NCBI GenBank assembly: GCA_007128275.1
Contig: SKXR01000276.1
Coordinates: 1-6,539, forward strand
Source of the DNA: Kiritimatiellia bacterium
GTDB taxonomy: Bacteria > Verrucomicrobiota > Kiritimatiellia > SLAD01
Direction of reading: 5' to 3'
DNA length: 6,539 nt
Both the position numbers and the translations under genes were made by a program. Of the stretch, positions 1 to 6,268 are shown one piece after another. Position 1 is the stretch's first letter, and each line of letters begins with the position of its first letter. The notes beneath the pieces were generated by a model. It had not been told where the DNA came from, did no database searches, and saw only the letters and a program-made list of their open reading frames with translations.

Positions 1-731
1 CGTGCCAGGATCGGTTCCACCTTCCAGCCGCGCATTCCGGCAATGACCAGGTCGCCGTCGAAGGCCGTCATCTGCTCGAAGCATTCGACGAGGAAAGGAA
101 TATTCTTGCGCGGTTCGAGGGTCCCGACAAACAGAAGATAGGGACGATCCAGCTTCAAATGCGTTCGCATGGTATCGATCGTCGTTGTATCCGGCGCATT
201 CATATTCGTGGTAAGACCCAGATGCACCGCCTTGACCCGATCGGGGGAGACATTAAGCAACTCCGTGATTTCATCGGCAGAGAATTGGGAATCCGTAAGA
301 ATCAGGTCGGCCCGGTCCACGGTCCGGCGAATTTGGCCGTTCAAATAGAGCAGGTTTTTGGGTTCCGCAGCATCGGGAAAGCGCATGAAGGAGACATCGT
401 GGATCGTTACCACCGTCCGGCCTTGCGAAAGGGGCGGAATGATGAAATTGGGAAAGTGATAGAGATCTGCCCTCCCGGCAAACCAGTCGAACGGCGGCCA
501 CGCGATCGTCTTCCACGCCTTTTGAGCCAGTCGCCCGGGGCACCAGGTTGTGGCTCGGAGCGTGGCGTCTGGAACGTGAAAAGGGATACCGCGTTGCTTG
601 AAGTCGAAATAGAAGAGGTTCAGTGTATCCGGTCCCGACAGCGGGCCGAGATGTTCCACCAACGACTTCGTATAACGCCCGACTCCTGCGCGCTGCGCAA
701 TTGCCGCCTGAATATCAATACACACCTTCAA
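1..731 (-). CDS. Glycosyltransferase family 4 (GT-B), N-terminal part, cut by the window edge
   Basis: Seen: 243 codons of an open frame that continues past the left edge. The protein begins MKVCIDIQ and has the glycine loop AGVGRY (residues 15-20), TIHDVSF (109-115), RADLILTDSQFSADEI (138-153 region) and FVGTLEPRKN (201-210). Known: this order is typical of GT4 retaining glycosyltransferases. The loop and TIHD belong to the acceptor half, and the R-K pair after GTLEP contacts the sugar-nucleotide phosphates. The catalytic E-x7-E motif would lie beyond the edge. Such enzymes act at the cytoplasmic membrane, adding sugars to lipid-linked glycans for exopolysaccharide, O-antigen or capsule; the sugar cannot be told here. 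Start: TTG at 729-731 is the only common start between the in-frame stop (771-773) and the conserved first strand. A GGGGA lies 9 nt upstream. A 40-bp dyad lies 114 bp upstream. Downstream genes are unseen, but this is probably the first gene of a glycan operon. Confidence 0.85.
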   Translation of the reverse strand, partial: MKVCIDIQAAIAQRAGVGRYTKSLVEHLGPLSGPDTLNLFYFDFKQRGIPFHVPDATLRATTWCPGRLAQKAWKTIAWPPFDWFAGRADLYHFPNFIIPPLSQGRTVVTIHDVSFMRFPDAAEPKNLLYLNGQIRRTVDRADLILTDSQFSADEITELLNVSPDRVKAVHLGLTTNMNAPDTTTIDTMRTHLKLDRPYLLFVGTLEPRKNIPFLVECFEQMTAFDGDLVIAGMRGWKVEPILA

Positions 732-740
732 CGATACATG

Positions 741-745
741 TCCCC
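741..745 (-). promoter_or_regulatory. Shine-Dalgarno site that supports the TTG start of the glycosyltransferase
   Basis: On the minus strand this reads GGGGA, 9 nt before the TTG at 729-731. No ATG or GTG lies in frame between this site and the upstream stop, so the spacing supports TTG as the real start. Confidence 0.5.
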
Positions 746-844
746 GAGTACAAGATGGGGGAACACCTTCTCAAAAAGCCAGGCGGAAAGCAACGCGCGT
801 CTACACGCAAAGCCCGCCCACCGGATTCCCGCATTTCTTCCCTT

Positions 845-886
845 CACTGTCATTGAACTCTACGATCGTGGATTTTAATGACAGTG
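845..886. promoter_or_regulatory. Dyad site A: 40-bp three-block palindrome, putative operator upstream of the glycosyltransferase
   Basis: Seen: ACTGTCAT at 846-853, ATGACAGT at 878-885 and the self-complementary ACGATCGT at 862-869, exactly at the centre. One more C-G pair (845/886) extends the outer arms to 9 bp. Several spacer positions also pair, for example TC/GA around the core. The site lies between the stop of the PaaX-like gene and the start of the glycosyltransferase, both on the minus strand. It is 33/40 identical to site B at 1743-1782. Inference: a binding site for the PaaX-like protein controlling the glycosyltransferase promoter. I found no convincing sigma-70 promoter between here and 731. 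The 195-bp gap (732-926) contains nothing else I can name. Confidence 0.6.
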
Positions 887-926
887 GCCAGGTTCGGCAT
901 TTCCATGGTTTTTCCCGAAAATGGGG

Positions 927-1727
927 TCATAATAGCGTGGATACCGCGTTCGAGAAGGCGCGATGGAACCGCCAGACCTTCTCGCCCTCATAAGCCGAAG
1001 GCCATAGCGGGCGCGGCAACAACGGATCTTCCTGCATGACAGTCACGAAGGCCGTCATCTCTTCTCTCAGCAGATTGCACAGGGCCTCTTCTTTCAAGGA
1101 ACCCGATTGAGCTTTAGTCAGCTTTGCCTGGTACGTTGAAAGATACCAGCGATGCGCCCGGTCCAGCCGACTCCAATTCCAGGCCAACCGGACTACGTCA
1201 TGGTCCGGACGTCCAAGGACCGTTTTGGCTTCGAACAAGAAGGAATGCAAGTCCACGCGAATCGTCTTCCTGAGGTCGTCGTAGTCGGGGCGAATATCCT
1301 TCGCGGAAACCCAAAGGCTTCTTTGCAGGCACCCCATGCGCAACCGTTTCAAGAACGTTCGCAAGGCGTCGCGATAATGTCGGTCCGATTCCGGGACATC
1401 GTATCCGAAAAGATACCAAATCCCGTTCCATTTGCGGGGCCACGGCTCCGTCCGCCGGCAGACCTCGGACGTGCGCAGGGCGCCGGTACGGGTCAACTGA
1501 ATAACCGCCGGCAGTTGCTTGGTACGCCGACGAAGGATGAGTCCCTTTTTTTCAAGGCGCCTCATGGCTGAATAGTAGGCGGCATCGCTGCGATAGCACG
1601 TGCGCCACATGAGCTGGGCGCCCTCCGTGCTCATTTCCAGCCCGCCCACCAGCAGGTCCAACAGCTGTTCACTGGCACGTCGGCGCAGCACCGTGGCGGA
1701 GAAATCTGGGTGATGAAACGATGTCAC
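927..1727 (-). CDS. PaaX-family winged-helix transcriptional regulator
   Basis: Seen: 266 residues if started at GTG 1725-1727. Residues about 13-68 look like a winged helix, with a recognition-helix-like RSDAAYYSAMRRLEKKGLI near 46-64 and a basic wing (RRR, 66-68). Residues about 94-145 hold WNGIWYLFGYDVPESDR, a basic helix (RTFLKRLRMG) and SLWVS. This matches the central PaaX domain, which has a Cas2-like ferredoxin fold. Residues 234-258 (DPLLPRPLWP ... FHRAF) match the C-terminal signature. Known: PaaX of Escherichia coli represses phenylacetate catabolism and responds to phenylacetyl-CoA. No catabolic gene is visible here, so the ligand and targets differ or are unknown. The start was chosen because GAGGA lies 7 nt upstream; earlier in-frame codons run through the palindrome and into the AsmA-like gene. 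Length fits the family (about 270-300). Inference: it controls itself and the adjacent glycosyltransferase through the two dyads. Confidence 0.75.
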   Translation of the reverse strand: MTSFHHPDFSATVLRRRASEQLLDLLVGGLEMSTEGAQLMWRTCYRSDAAYYSAMRRLEKKGLILRRRTKQLPAVIQLTRTGALRTSEVCRRTEPWPRKWNGIWYLFGYDVPESDRHYRDALRTFLKRLRMGCLQRSLWVSAKDIRPDYDDLRKTIRVDLHSFLFEAKTVLGRPDHDVVRLAWNWSRLDRAHRWYLSTYQAKLTKAQSGSLKEEALCNLLREEMTAFVTVMQEDPLLPRPLWPSAYEGEKVWRFHRAFSNAVSTLL

Positions 1728-1734
1728 ACGCCAA

Positions 1735-1739
1735 TCCTC
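1735..1739 (-). promoter_or_regulatory. Shine-Dalgarno site that decides the GTG start of the PaaX-like gene
   Basis: On the minus strand this reads GAGGA, 7 nt before GTG at 1725-1727. Its outermost base is also the first base of the extended dyad B. The operator, or the hairpin it would form in RNA, therefore abuts the ribosome binding site. Confidence 0.6.
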
Positions 1740-1786
1740 GCTACTGTCATAGGAATCTACGATCGTTGATACAAATGACAGTAGCG
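1739..1786. promoter_or_regulatory. Dyad site B: extended 48-bp palindrome, putative autoregulatory operator
   Basis: Seen: outer arms CGCTACTGTCAT (1739-1750) and ATGACAGTAGCG (1775-1786) are perfect 12-bp inverted repeats. The central ACGATCGT (1759-1766) sits exactly on the symmetry axis. The inner 40 bp (1743-1782) matches site A at 33/40 with no gap. It ends directly at the Shine-Dalgarno site of the PaaX-like gene and lies 170 bp upstream of the divergent AsmA-like gene. Inference: an operator through which the PaaX-like protein represses itself, possibly also acting on the divergent promoter. Alternative: if it is transcribed from the TATAAT at 1843-1848, it could fold as a hairpin next to the ribosome binding site. 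Confidence 0.65.
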
Positions 1787-1822
1787 CGACTCGCGGCGCA
1801 TGTCGATGGGAATGTGCGGTCT

Positions 1823-1850
1823 TGTCTTTGCAACAGAGCGCGATTATATT
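1823..1850 (+). promoter_or_regulatory. Candidate sigma-70 promoter for the AsmA-like gene, overlapping a minus-strand -10
   Basis: Plus strand: TTGTCT (1823-1828), 16-bp spacer, TATATT (1845-1850). This would give a leader of roughly 95 nt before the ATG at 1953. The same bases read on the minus strand give a perfect TATAAT (1848-1843) pointing at the PaaX-like gene, but its -35 is poor: the best match, TTGGGC at 1869-1874, lies 20 bp away. The two divergent promoters would therefore overlap. Called by eye from consensus only. Confidence 0.35.
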
Positions 1851-1940
1851 TTGCCCGTCTGACCGTGTGCCCAATGTGGGCAGGAACGTGCGAGCCGTGC
1901 CCCGCGGGGGCGCTGCGCGTTGAGTAAATGGATTAGGGTG

Positions 1941-1947
1941 AGAGGAG
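1941..1947 (+). promoter_or_regulatory. Shine-Dalgarno site that decides the start of the AsmA-like gene
   Basis: AGAGGAG lies 5 nt before ATG 1953 and selects it over the in-frame TTG at 1920. Confidence 0.65.
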
Positions 1948-1952
1948 TGCAT

Positions 1953-2873
1953 ATGAAGATTCTTAAGTGGTTCGTTCTGCTGGTCATCGCCGTTGTGGCG
2001 ATCGCCGTGGTCACCCTCATTTTCTGGGGGGGCAATGTCATTAAAGAAGGAGTCAACCGGGTGGGACCCCGCGTGTTGGGTGTTCCGGTTACATTGGAGA
2101 GCGCCCGTTTCTACCCGTTGCGCGGTCACGTAAGTCTCACGGGATTAATTATAGGTAATCCGGAAGGGTTCCATACCGAAAGCCTCTTCGATATGAGCCA
2201 CTTGGAAGTGGATCTGAATCTGCGGTCCTTGTTCACCGACACCATCGTCATAGAACGGATTCTCATCAGTCGCCCTCAGATCACCTACGAAGTGGGGATG
2301 CGTGGAGCGAATCTTAACGTATTGATGCAGAACCTTGAGTCAGCGGCTGATCCGGATGAGGAAGACCCGGACTTGGAAGAAGTCGAGCCGGCTAAGAACG
2401 TGGTCATCAAGGAGTTGATCCTGGCCGACGCCCGCGCACAGGTCAGCGCCACCGCGATGCGCGGACAAGTGGTGCCGGTTCAACTGTCCACAATCACACT
2501 GAACAATCTGGGCGGTGAAGATCAAAGCTTGACCGAAATCACCGCGGAGGTGATTAAAGCCATCCTGAGCGCAGTGACCAATGCCGTGGCCGGAGCTGGG
2601 GACCTGCTCGGCGATGGACTCAAATCCGCATTGTCAGGCGCCGGCGTGGTCACGGATTTCGCCGCCGACGGGGTCCGTGGCGCTCGAGACGCCATCGGCG
2701 AAGGAGCGCGCGGTGTACGCGGACTCTTCACCGGCGACGAAGAAGAAGACGAAGAGCCCGTCGACGAGGATGACGGCGCGACGGAAAAGATCGACAAGAA
2801 GTTGCAGGAAGGCGCCTCCCGAATCACGGGCGCCCTCGGTAGTCTGCGCGACCGCGATGAAACGGAGAAGTAG
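1953..2873 (+). CDS. AsmA-like membrane-anchored envelope protein
   Basis: Seen: 306 residues. One membrane segment (about 5-25) at the N-terminus points the rest into the periplasm. Residues about 43-112 (LGVPVTLESARFYPLRGHV ... RILISRPQITYE) show the alternating beta pattern and the G-x-V-x-L-x-GL-x-I-x-NP-x-G signature of AsmA/DUF748-type proteins. A second beta stretch covers about 149-188. Residues about 195-260 are Ala/Gly-rich and look amphipathic. An acidic linker (262-274) and a charged helical tail follow. Known: AsmA-like proteins act in outer-membrane biogenesis and lipid transport. Full-length members are much longer, so this is a short form with only the N-terminal unit. Start: ATG 1953 with AGAGGAG 5 nt upstream was preferred to an in-frame TTG at 1920 that lacks such a site. 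It is divergent from the PaaX-like gene. The exact role is unknown. Confidence 0.7.
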   Translation: MKILKWFVLLVIAVVAIAVVTLIFWGGNVIKEGVNRVGPRVLGVPVTLESARFYPLRGHVSLTGLIIGNPEGFHTESLFDMSHLEVDLNLRSLFTDTIVIERILISRPQITYEVGMRGANLNVLMQNLESAADPDEEDPDLEEVEPAKNVVIKELILADARAQVSATAMRGQVVPVQLSTITLNNLGGEDQSLTEITAEVIKAILSAVTNAVAGAGDLLGDGLKSALSGAGVVTDFAADGVRGARDAIGEGARGVRGLFTGDEEEDEEPVDEDDGATEKIDKKLQEGASRITGALGSLRDRDETEK

Positions 2874-2912
2874 AATCGGACGTCTCCTGAGGGACTGCCC
2901 CGTCCTCCGGCT

Positions 2913-2942
2913 GCGCGACATCTTGCAAAGTCGCGCTGAAGA
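2913..2942 (+). other. Inverted repeat with possible H-type pseudoknot upstream of queG
   Basis: GCGCGAC (2913-2919) and GTCGCGC (2930-2936) are a perfect 7-bp inverted repeat with a 10-nt loop. Loop bases TCTT (2921-2924) can pair with AAGA (2939-2942), which would make a short pseudoknot. No U-tract follows on either strand, so it is not a standard intrinsic terminator. It lies in the 123-bp gap between the AsmA-like gene and queG. It may simply be the 3' end structure of the AsmA-like transcript. Confidence 0.3.
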
Positions 2943-2996
2943 CTAAAAAGACGTCGTTGGCTTGTTTGGTGTGCGTGGTTGTGGTCAGATGGGCGC

Positions 2997-4058
2997 ATGA
3001 GCGAGTTGGGGGAACGGATTCGGGAAAAAGCGGTCGCACTGGGGTTCGATCTCGTCGGCATTGCACCCGCGGGGGAGGTCCGGCATGCATCGGAATTTCG
3101 TCGTTGGGTGGCTGCGGGGCATCATGCGGATATGACGTGGTTGGCGCGTAATCAGTTGCGTCGCACCGATCCACGCGTCGTGGTTCCCGGGGCTCGTTCC
3201 GTCATCATGGCCGCGGTGAGTTACTACATGGAAGATCCTCCCGAAGCCCTGTGGAACGATCCGTTGCGCGGGCGTGTGGCGCGTTACGCGTGGGGCACCG
3301 ACTATCACGATGTCTTGTTGCCGCGCCTGATGGAACTGTCGGGCTTCATCAAGCGGGAAACGCCGGAGTCGACGCAATGCCGCGCGTATGTGGATACGGG
3401 GCCGTTATTGGAGCGCACTTGGGCGGCAGAGGCCGGTTTAGGATTTATCGGAAAGAACTCGTTGCTGATCAATCCGGCAAGCGGCTCCTACCTTTTCCTT
3501 GGCGGGATCATCACGGATCTTGAGTTGGATTACGACGAACCGGCACAGGATGACGGGGCCACGTTGGGTAAAGGGAATTGCGGTAGTTGTCGGCGCTGTC
3601 TCACGGCCTGCCCGACACATGCGTTTCCTGCGCCGTACATTCTCGATAGCAACCTTTGCATTTCCTATCTGACGATCGAACTGAAGGATGCCATCCCGGA
3701 ATTATTGCGGTCGAAGATGGGGAACTGGATCTATGGGTGCGACGCCTGCCAGTCGGTGTGCCCATGGGTGCGCCGGTATTCGCGGCCCCCGGACGAACGC
3801 TTCCTGGCATTTGATCCCGAGCGATTTTGTCCTGACCTGCTCGAGCTGATGACGCTGGATGATGAAGCATTTCGAAGACGTTACAAGGGAACTCCGATCA
3901 AACGCACCAAGCGGCGAGGACTTTTACGAAACGCCGCCGTTGCGTTGGGCAATTCGGGCGATCCCGCCGCCTTGCCGGCCCTGCGCCAAGCGTCGAACGA
4001 TCCGGAACCGCTGATTCGCGAACATGCCGCCTGGGCGATCAGGGCGATTGAAGGATAA
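2997..4058 (+). CDS. queG: Epoxyqueuosine reductase QueG
   Basis: Role: cytoplasmic cobalamin- and iron-sulfur-dependent enzyme that reduces epoxyqueuosine to queuosine at position 34 of GUN tRNAs, the last step of queuosine synthesis. Seen: 353 residues. VDTGPLLER holds Asp133, which corresponds to the catalytic aspartate of characterised QueG. Two ferredoxin-like cysteine sets bind two [4Fe-4S] clusters: CGSCRRCLTACP (Cys195, 198, 201, 205), plus Cys221 in NLCISYLTIEL and CDACQSVCPW (Cys248, 251, 255). All eight cysteines are present. Residues about 309-350 form a HEAT-like repeat (RNAAVALGNSGDPAALPAL), as in other QueG proteins, where it helps bind tRNA. The length is a little below the usual 370-390. 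Start: ATG 2997 gives MSELGERIREKA, the expected N-terminus. Its Shine-Dalgarno site is weak, and an in-frame TTG at 2979 is less likely. No other queuosine gene is in the window. The gene is convergent with the thioredoxin fusion, 17 bp apart. Confidence 0.95.
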   Translation: MSELGERIREKAVALGFDLVGIAPAGEVRHASEFRRWVAAGHHADMTWLARNQLRRTDPRVVVPGARSVIMAAVSYYMEDPPEALWNDPLRGRVARYAWGTDYHDVLLPRLMELSGFIKRETPESTQCRAYVDTGPLLERTWAAEAGLGFIGKNSLLINPASGSYLFLGGIITDLELDYDEPAQDDGATLGKGNCGSCRRCLTACPTHAFPAPYILDSNLCISYLTIELKDAIPELLRSKMGNWIYGCDACQSVCPWVRRYSRPPDERFLAFDPERFCPDLLELMTLDDEAFRRRYKGTPIKRTKRRGLLRNAAVALGNSGDPAALPALRQASNDPEPLIREHAAWAIRAIEG

Positions 4059-4075
4059 GGCCGCCTCGGAATCCG

Positions 4076-6217
4076 TCACGGTCCGTCCGTCAGTTCCAGG
4101 AGCAGCTCTTTCACCGTGTCCATGCCGGACACCGAGAAGCCCACTTTCCGATGCCGGATTAAGCCGTCCGGATCGACCACAATGAGCGTGGGAATGCTTC
4201 GTGCCCCGTAGGACATGGCAATGGAAGGATCCTCGCTGATGCCGATGAGATAGCTGATTCCAAAACGTTCAAGCATCCGCTCGACCTGAACTTCGGAGCC
4301 CGGTCGGTCGAGGCTGATTCCGATAAAGACCACGTCATCACCTTCGACTTCCTCGTAGATGCTTTGCAGGTAGGGCAGCGATTCCACACAGGGCGGACAC
4401 CAGGTGGCCCAGAAATCGATGAGCACCGTCTTTCCTCGCTGTTCCGAGAGACGGAACGTCTCGCCGTCGAGCAAGGTCAATTCAAAGTCGGGCGCTTCTG
4501 CGCCCTCGCCAGGACCTTGCGGGCCGGGCGCCGCTTTCTCTCGTTCGGGGAGGGACTTGATCAGGCGGGCCAGTTCGCTGAAGTCCACCCGTATAAGGGA
4601 GTAGGCGGTGAGGCCATCCACGATGCCGTACCCGGCCATGGCCGCCAAATCCTCTTCCAACGATTCCGCCCACTCGGTCGGAAGGGCGGGCACCATCCCG
4701 CCGATGGCATGGAGCAACGCCACCGGTTGGATGAGCGAGATATCCACAAAATCCTCGGGCATGTCCGGGAAGAAGCGGCGAACCGCGGCGGCGTCCGCCA
4801 GCGAAGGGCCGCCGTCGTGTATTCGGTCAATCATTCCGTTCATGCCTGCCTCGGAACCCACGGAGGAGAGCACGAGATCCTCGACGAAGGCATACTCAAC
4901 ATTCATGTTGAGCATGAAGGGCATCATGGTTCGGAGGGCCTCTTCGGTTTCAGGATCCCCCATGGCCGTGTTCATCCTATACCGGTTGATTTCGACGTCG
5001 CGATAGGTGCGTGCTTCCAAGAGCACCATCGTTTCGTGATCGGGCGCAATGTCCTGCATGACGTCGATCATGGTGGCGAGATAGTCGTCATAGGCTTCCT
5101 GCAGCGAGGCGATATCCGTCACACGCCATGCCTGCACAAAGCCAAAGGGTTCCTCATGATCGGTGGAAGGCATGAGCGCCAAGGCGTAGTCCCCCGCATA
5201 TTGGCCTTTCATCAAATTGAAGCTGCTTTCTATCATCGGTAAGAGACGCGCCTGCTCGGGTGTTGCTTCAAGAAGCGGGCGCATAAACTCCAGGTATGCC
5301 TCGACCAAGGTGTCCGGAATTTCCAGGTGACCCACGTCCGCGAAGATGGCATGGGCCGGAATAAGTCGGAGAAAATCGTCGGAAGGAGTCTTCATCGATA
5401 AGAGCAAGTCCGCGAGGAGCGAGTCGCTGACGGCTTCCAGCCCCGTGTGAATGGTCAGGATGTGCTCTTCCAGGCGGAGCCCCACGCCGGCCAGCGCGCT
5501 TTGGCGGAGTACGGTCAACATCATCTGTTGGCCGGCCTGCATGGATTCGAGATCAAGCTGTTCCCGTTGCTCTTCGGGCATATCTTCCATCATGTCACGC
5601 ATGGATTCGGCTTGCGCTTCGAGGATGGGAGCCATGGTCATGGCGATTCGATCGGGAAGGATGGCGAGGGCCAAGGTGCCGTCGATCGGCTGGAGCACGG
5701 GCGGAAGGTCGACCATCGCCTTCGCATGGCTGCTAATCAACAGGCGGTCGCCGGACTCTTGGAGGTATATCTGCTGGATCGGCAGACTGACGCTGCGGTC
5801 GGTGGGGCGGGTGAACCGGCGGAGGCCACTGGTGCTTTCCGTATCTTCCTCGATCCACGTTTCTTCCAAGGCCGTGCGCAGGGCATCGTTTTCGGGTTCA
5901 ACGGGCAGGGATAATTGAACGGGCGGGAATCCCGCCGCATGGTCGGCCGAGAAGAAAATGCCGATTCGAATCGTTTTTGCATGGTCCAGTCCCTCGAGGG
6001 AAGTCAATCCGAGCGATGAGGCCAGGCCGCCGGTGATCATTTCCTGTTCAAGCGGGAATTCCCATTCGTCGGCTATCTGGACAAGGGTGCTTGAGAATGG
6101 GTCCAACCCCCGGATTTCCAACACCACCAGCGGGGACCAAGTCGATTCCGCTTGAATGGATGTGACTGTAAAGGCGATAGCGAGGACGACAGCGCGGGCA
6201 ATGTGTTTCATTTTCAT
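4076..6217 (-). CDS. Exported protein with a large unnamed N-terminal domain and a C-terminal TlpA/ResA-type thioredoxin domain
   Basis: Seen: 713 residues. MKMKHIARAV... to SIQA (1-23) is a Sec signal peptide with an A-x-A-like cut site, without a lipobox. Residues about 24-560 resemble nothing I can name with confidence. Short repeating beta-alpha stretches (about 27-50, 286-312, 484-510) recall DUF3352-type proteins. A Pro/Gly/Glu-rich linker (563-575) leads to a thioredoxin domain (576-713) with PDFELTLLDG, DFWATWCPPC (Cys607, Cys610) and the cis-proline SIPT (Pro676). Known: TlpA/ResA-type domains reduce periplasmic disulfides, for example in cytochrome c maturation. Cys607 and Cys610 are the only cysteines, so the N-terminal part cannot be an internal disulfide substrate. 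Residues 193-233 hold nine methionines. Start: GGAGGAG (6221-6227) precedes ATG 6215-6217; ATG 6209-6211 is an alternative with more usual spacing. An earlier in-frame ATG near 6259 would spoil the signal peptide. Confidence 0.8.
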   Translation of the reverse strand: MKMKHIARAVVLAIAFTVTSIQAESTWSPLVVLEIRGLDPFSSTLVQIADEWEFPLEQEMITGGLASSLGLTSLEGLDHAKTIRIGIFFSADHAAGFPPVQLSLPVEPENDALRTALEETWIEEDTESTSGLRRFTRPTDRSVSLPIQQIYLQESGDRLLISSHAKAMVDLPPVLQPIDGTLALAILPDRIAMTMAPILEAQAESMRDMMEDMPEEQREQLDLESMQAGQQMMLTVLRQSALAGVGLRLEEHILTIHTGLEAVSDSLLADLLLSMKTPSDDFLRLIPAHAIFADVGHLEIPDTLVEAYLEFMRPLLEATPEQARLLPMIESSFNLMKGQYAGDYALALMPSTDHEEPFGFVQAWRVTDIASLQEAYDDYLATMIDVMQDIAPDHETMVLLEARTYRDVEINRYRMNTAMGDPETEEALRTMMPFMLNMNVEYAFVEDLVLSSVGSEAGMNGMIDRIHDGGPSLADAAAVRRFFPDMPEDFVDISLIQPVALLHAIGGMVPALPTEWAESLEEDLAAMAGYGIVDGLTAYSLIRVDFSELARLIKSLPEREKAAPGPQGPGEGAEAPDFELTLLDGETFRLSEQRGKTVLIDFWATWCPPCVESLPYLQSIYEEVEGDDVVFIGISLDRPGSEVQVERMLERFGISYLIGISEDPSIAMSYGARSIPTLIVVDPDGLIRHRKVGFSVSGMDTVKELLLELTDGP

Positions 6218-6220
6218 GGG

Positions 6221-6227
6221 CTCCTCC
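6221..6227 (-). promoter_or_regulatory. Strong Shine-Dalgarno site of the thioredoxin-fusion gene
   Basis: On the minus strand this reads GGAGGAG. It lies 3 nt before ATG 6217-6215 and 9 nt before ATG 6211-6209, so either methionine could start the protein. It rules against the longer frame from 6259, which would place this site inside the coding sequence. Confidence 0.65.
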
Positions 6228-6268
6228 ACCTGCTTGTTGAACGATGTTCGGATTGCCAACCGTTGAGG

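Noticed and set aside
159..878. Plus-strand 239-codon frame opposite the glycosyltransferase
   Set aside because: Shadow frame: low-complexity, family-free sequence. The minus strand carries clear GT4 motifs over the same bases.
1036..1043. A third ATGACAGT inside the PaaX-like coding sequence
   Set aside because: It has no partner arm at the expected distance and no ACGATCGT core, so it is probably a chance 8-mer.
846..1782. The two palindromes as ends of a mobile element carrying the PaaX-like gene
   Set aside because: Each copy is itself symmetric, no transposase or recombinase lies between them, and no target duplication is seen. The positions upstream of two gene starts fit operators better.
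1728..2129. N-terminal extension of the PaaX-like protein to a start at 2129
   Set aside because: It would run antisense through the AsmA-like gene and through dyad B. The GTG at 1725-1727 has a good Shine-Dalgarno site, and the resulting length fits the family.
2913..2936. Rho-independent terminator after the AsmA-like gene
   Set aside because: The stem is good but no T-tract follows on either strand.
4059..4075. Bidirectional terminator between queG and the convergent fusion gene
   Set aside because: Only 17 bp, with no clear inverted repeat or T-tract.
4364..5242. Plus-strand 292-codon frame inside the thioredoxin-fusion gene
   Set aside because: It is antisense to a recognisable coding frame and is unusually rich in His, Gly and Arg, as expected for a shadow frame.
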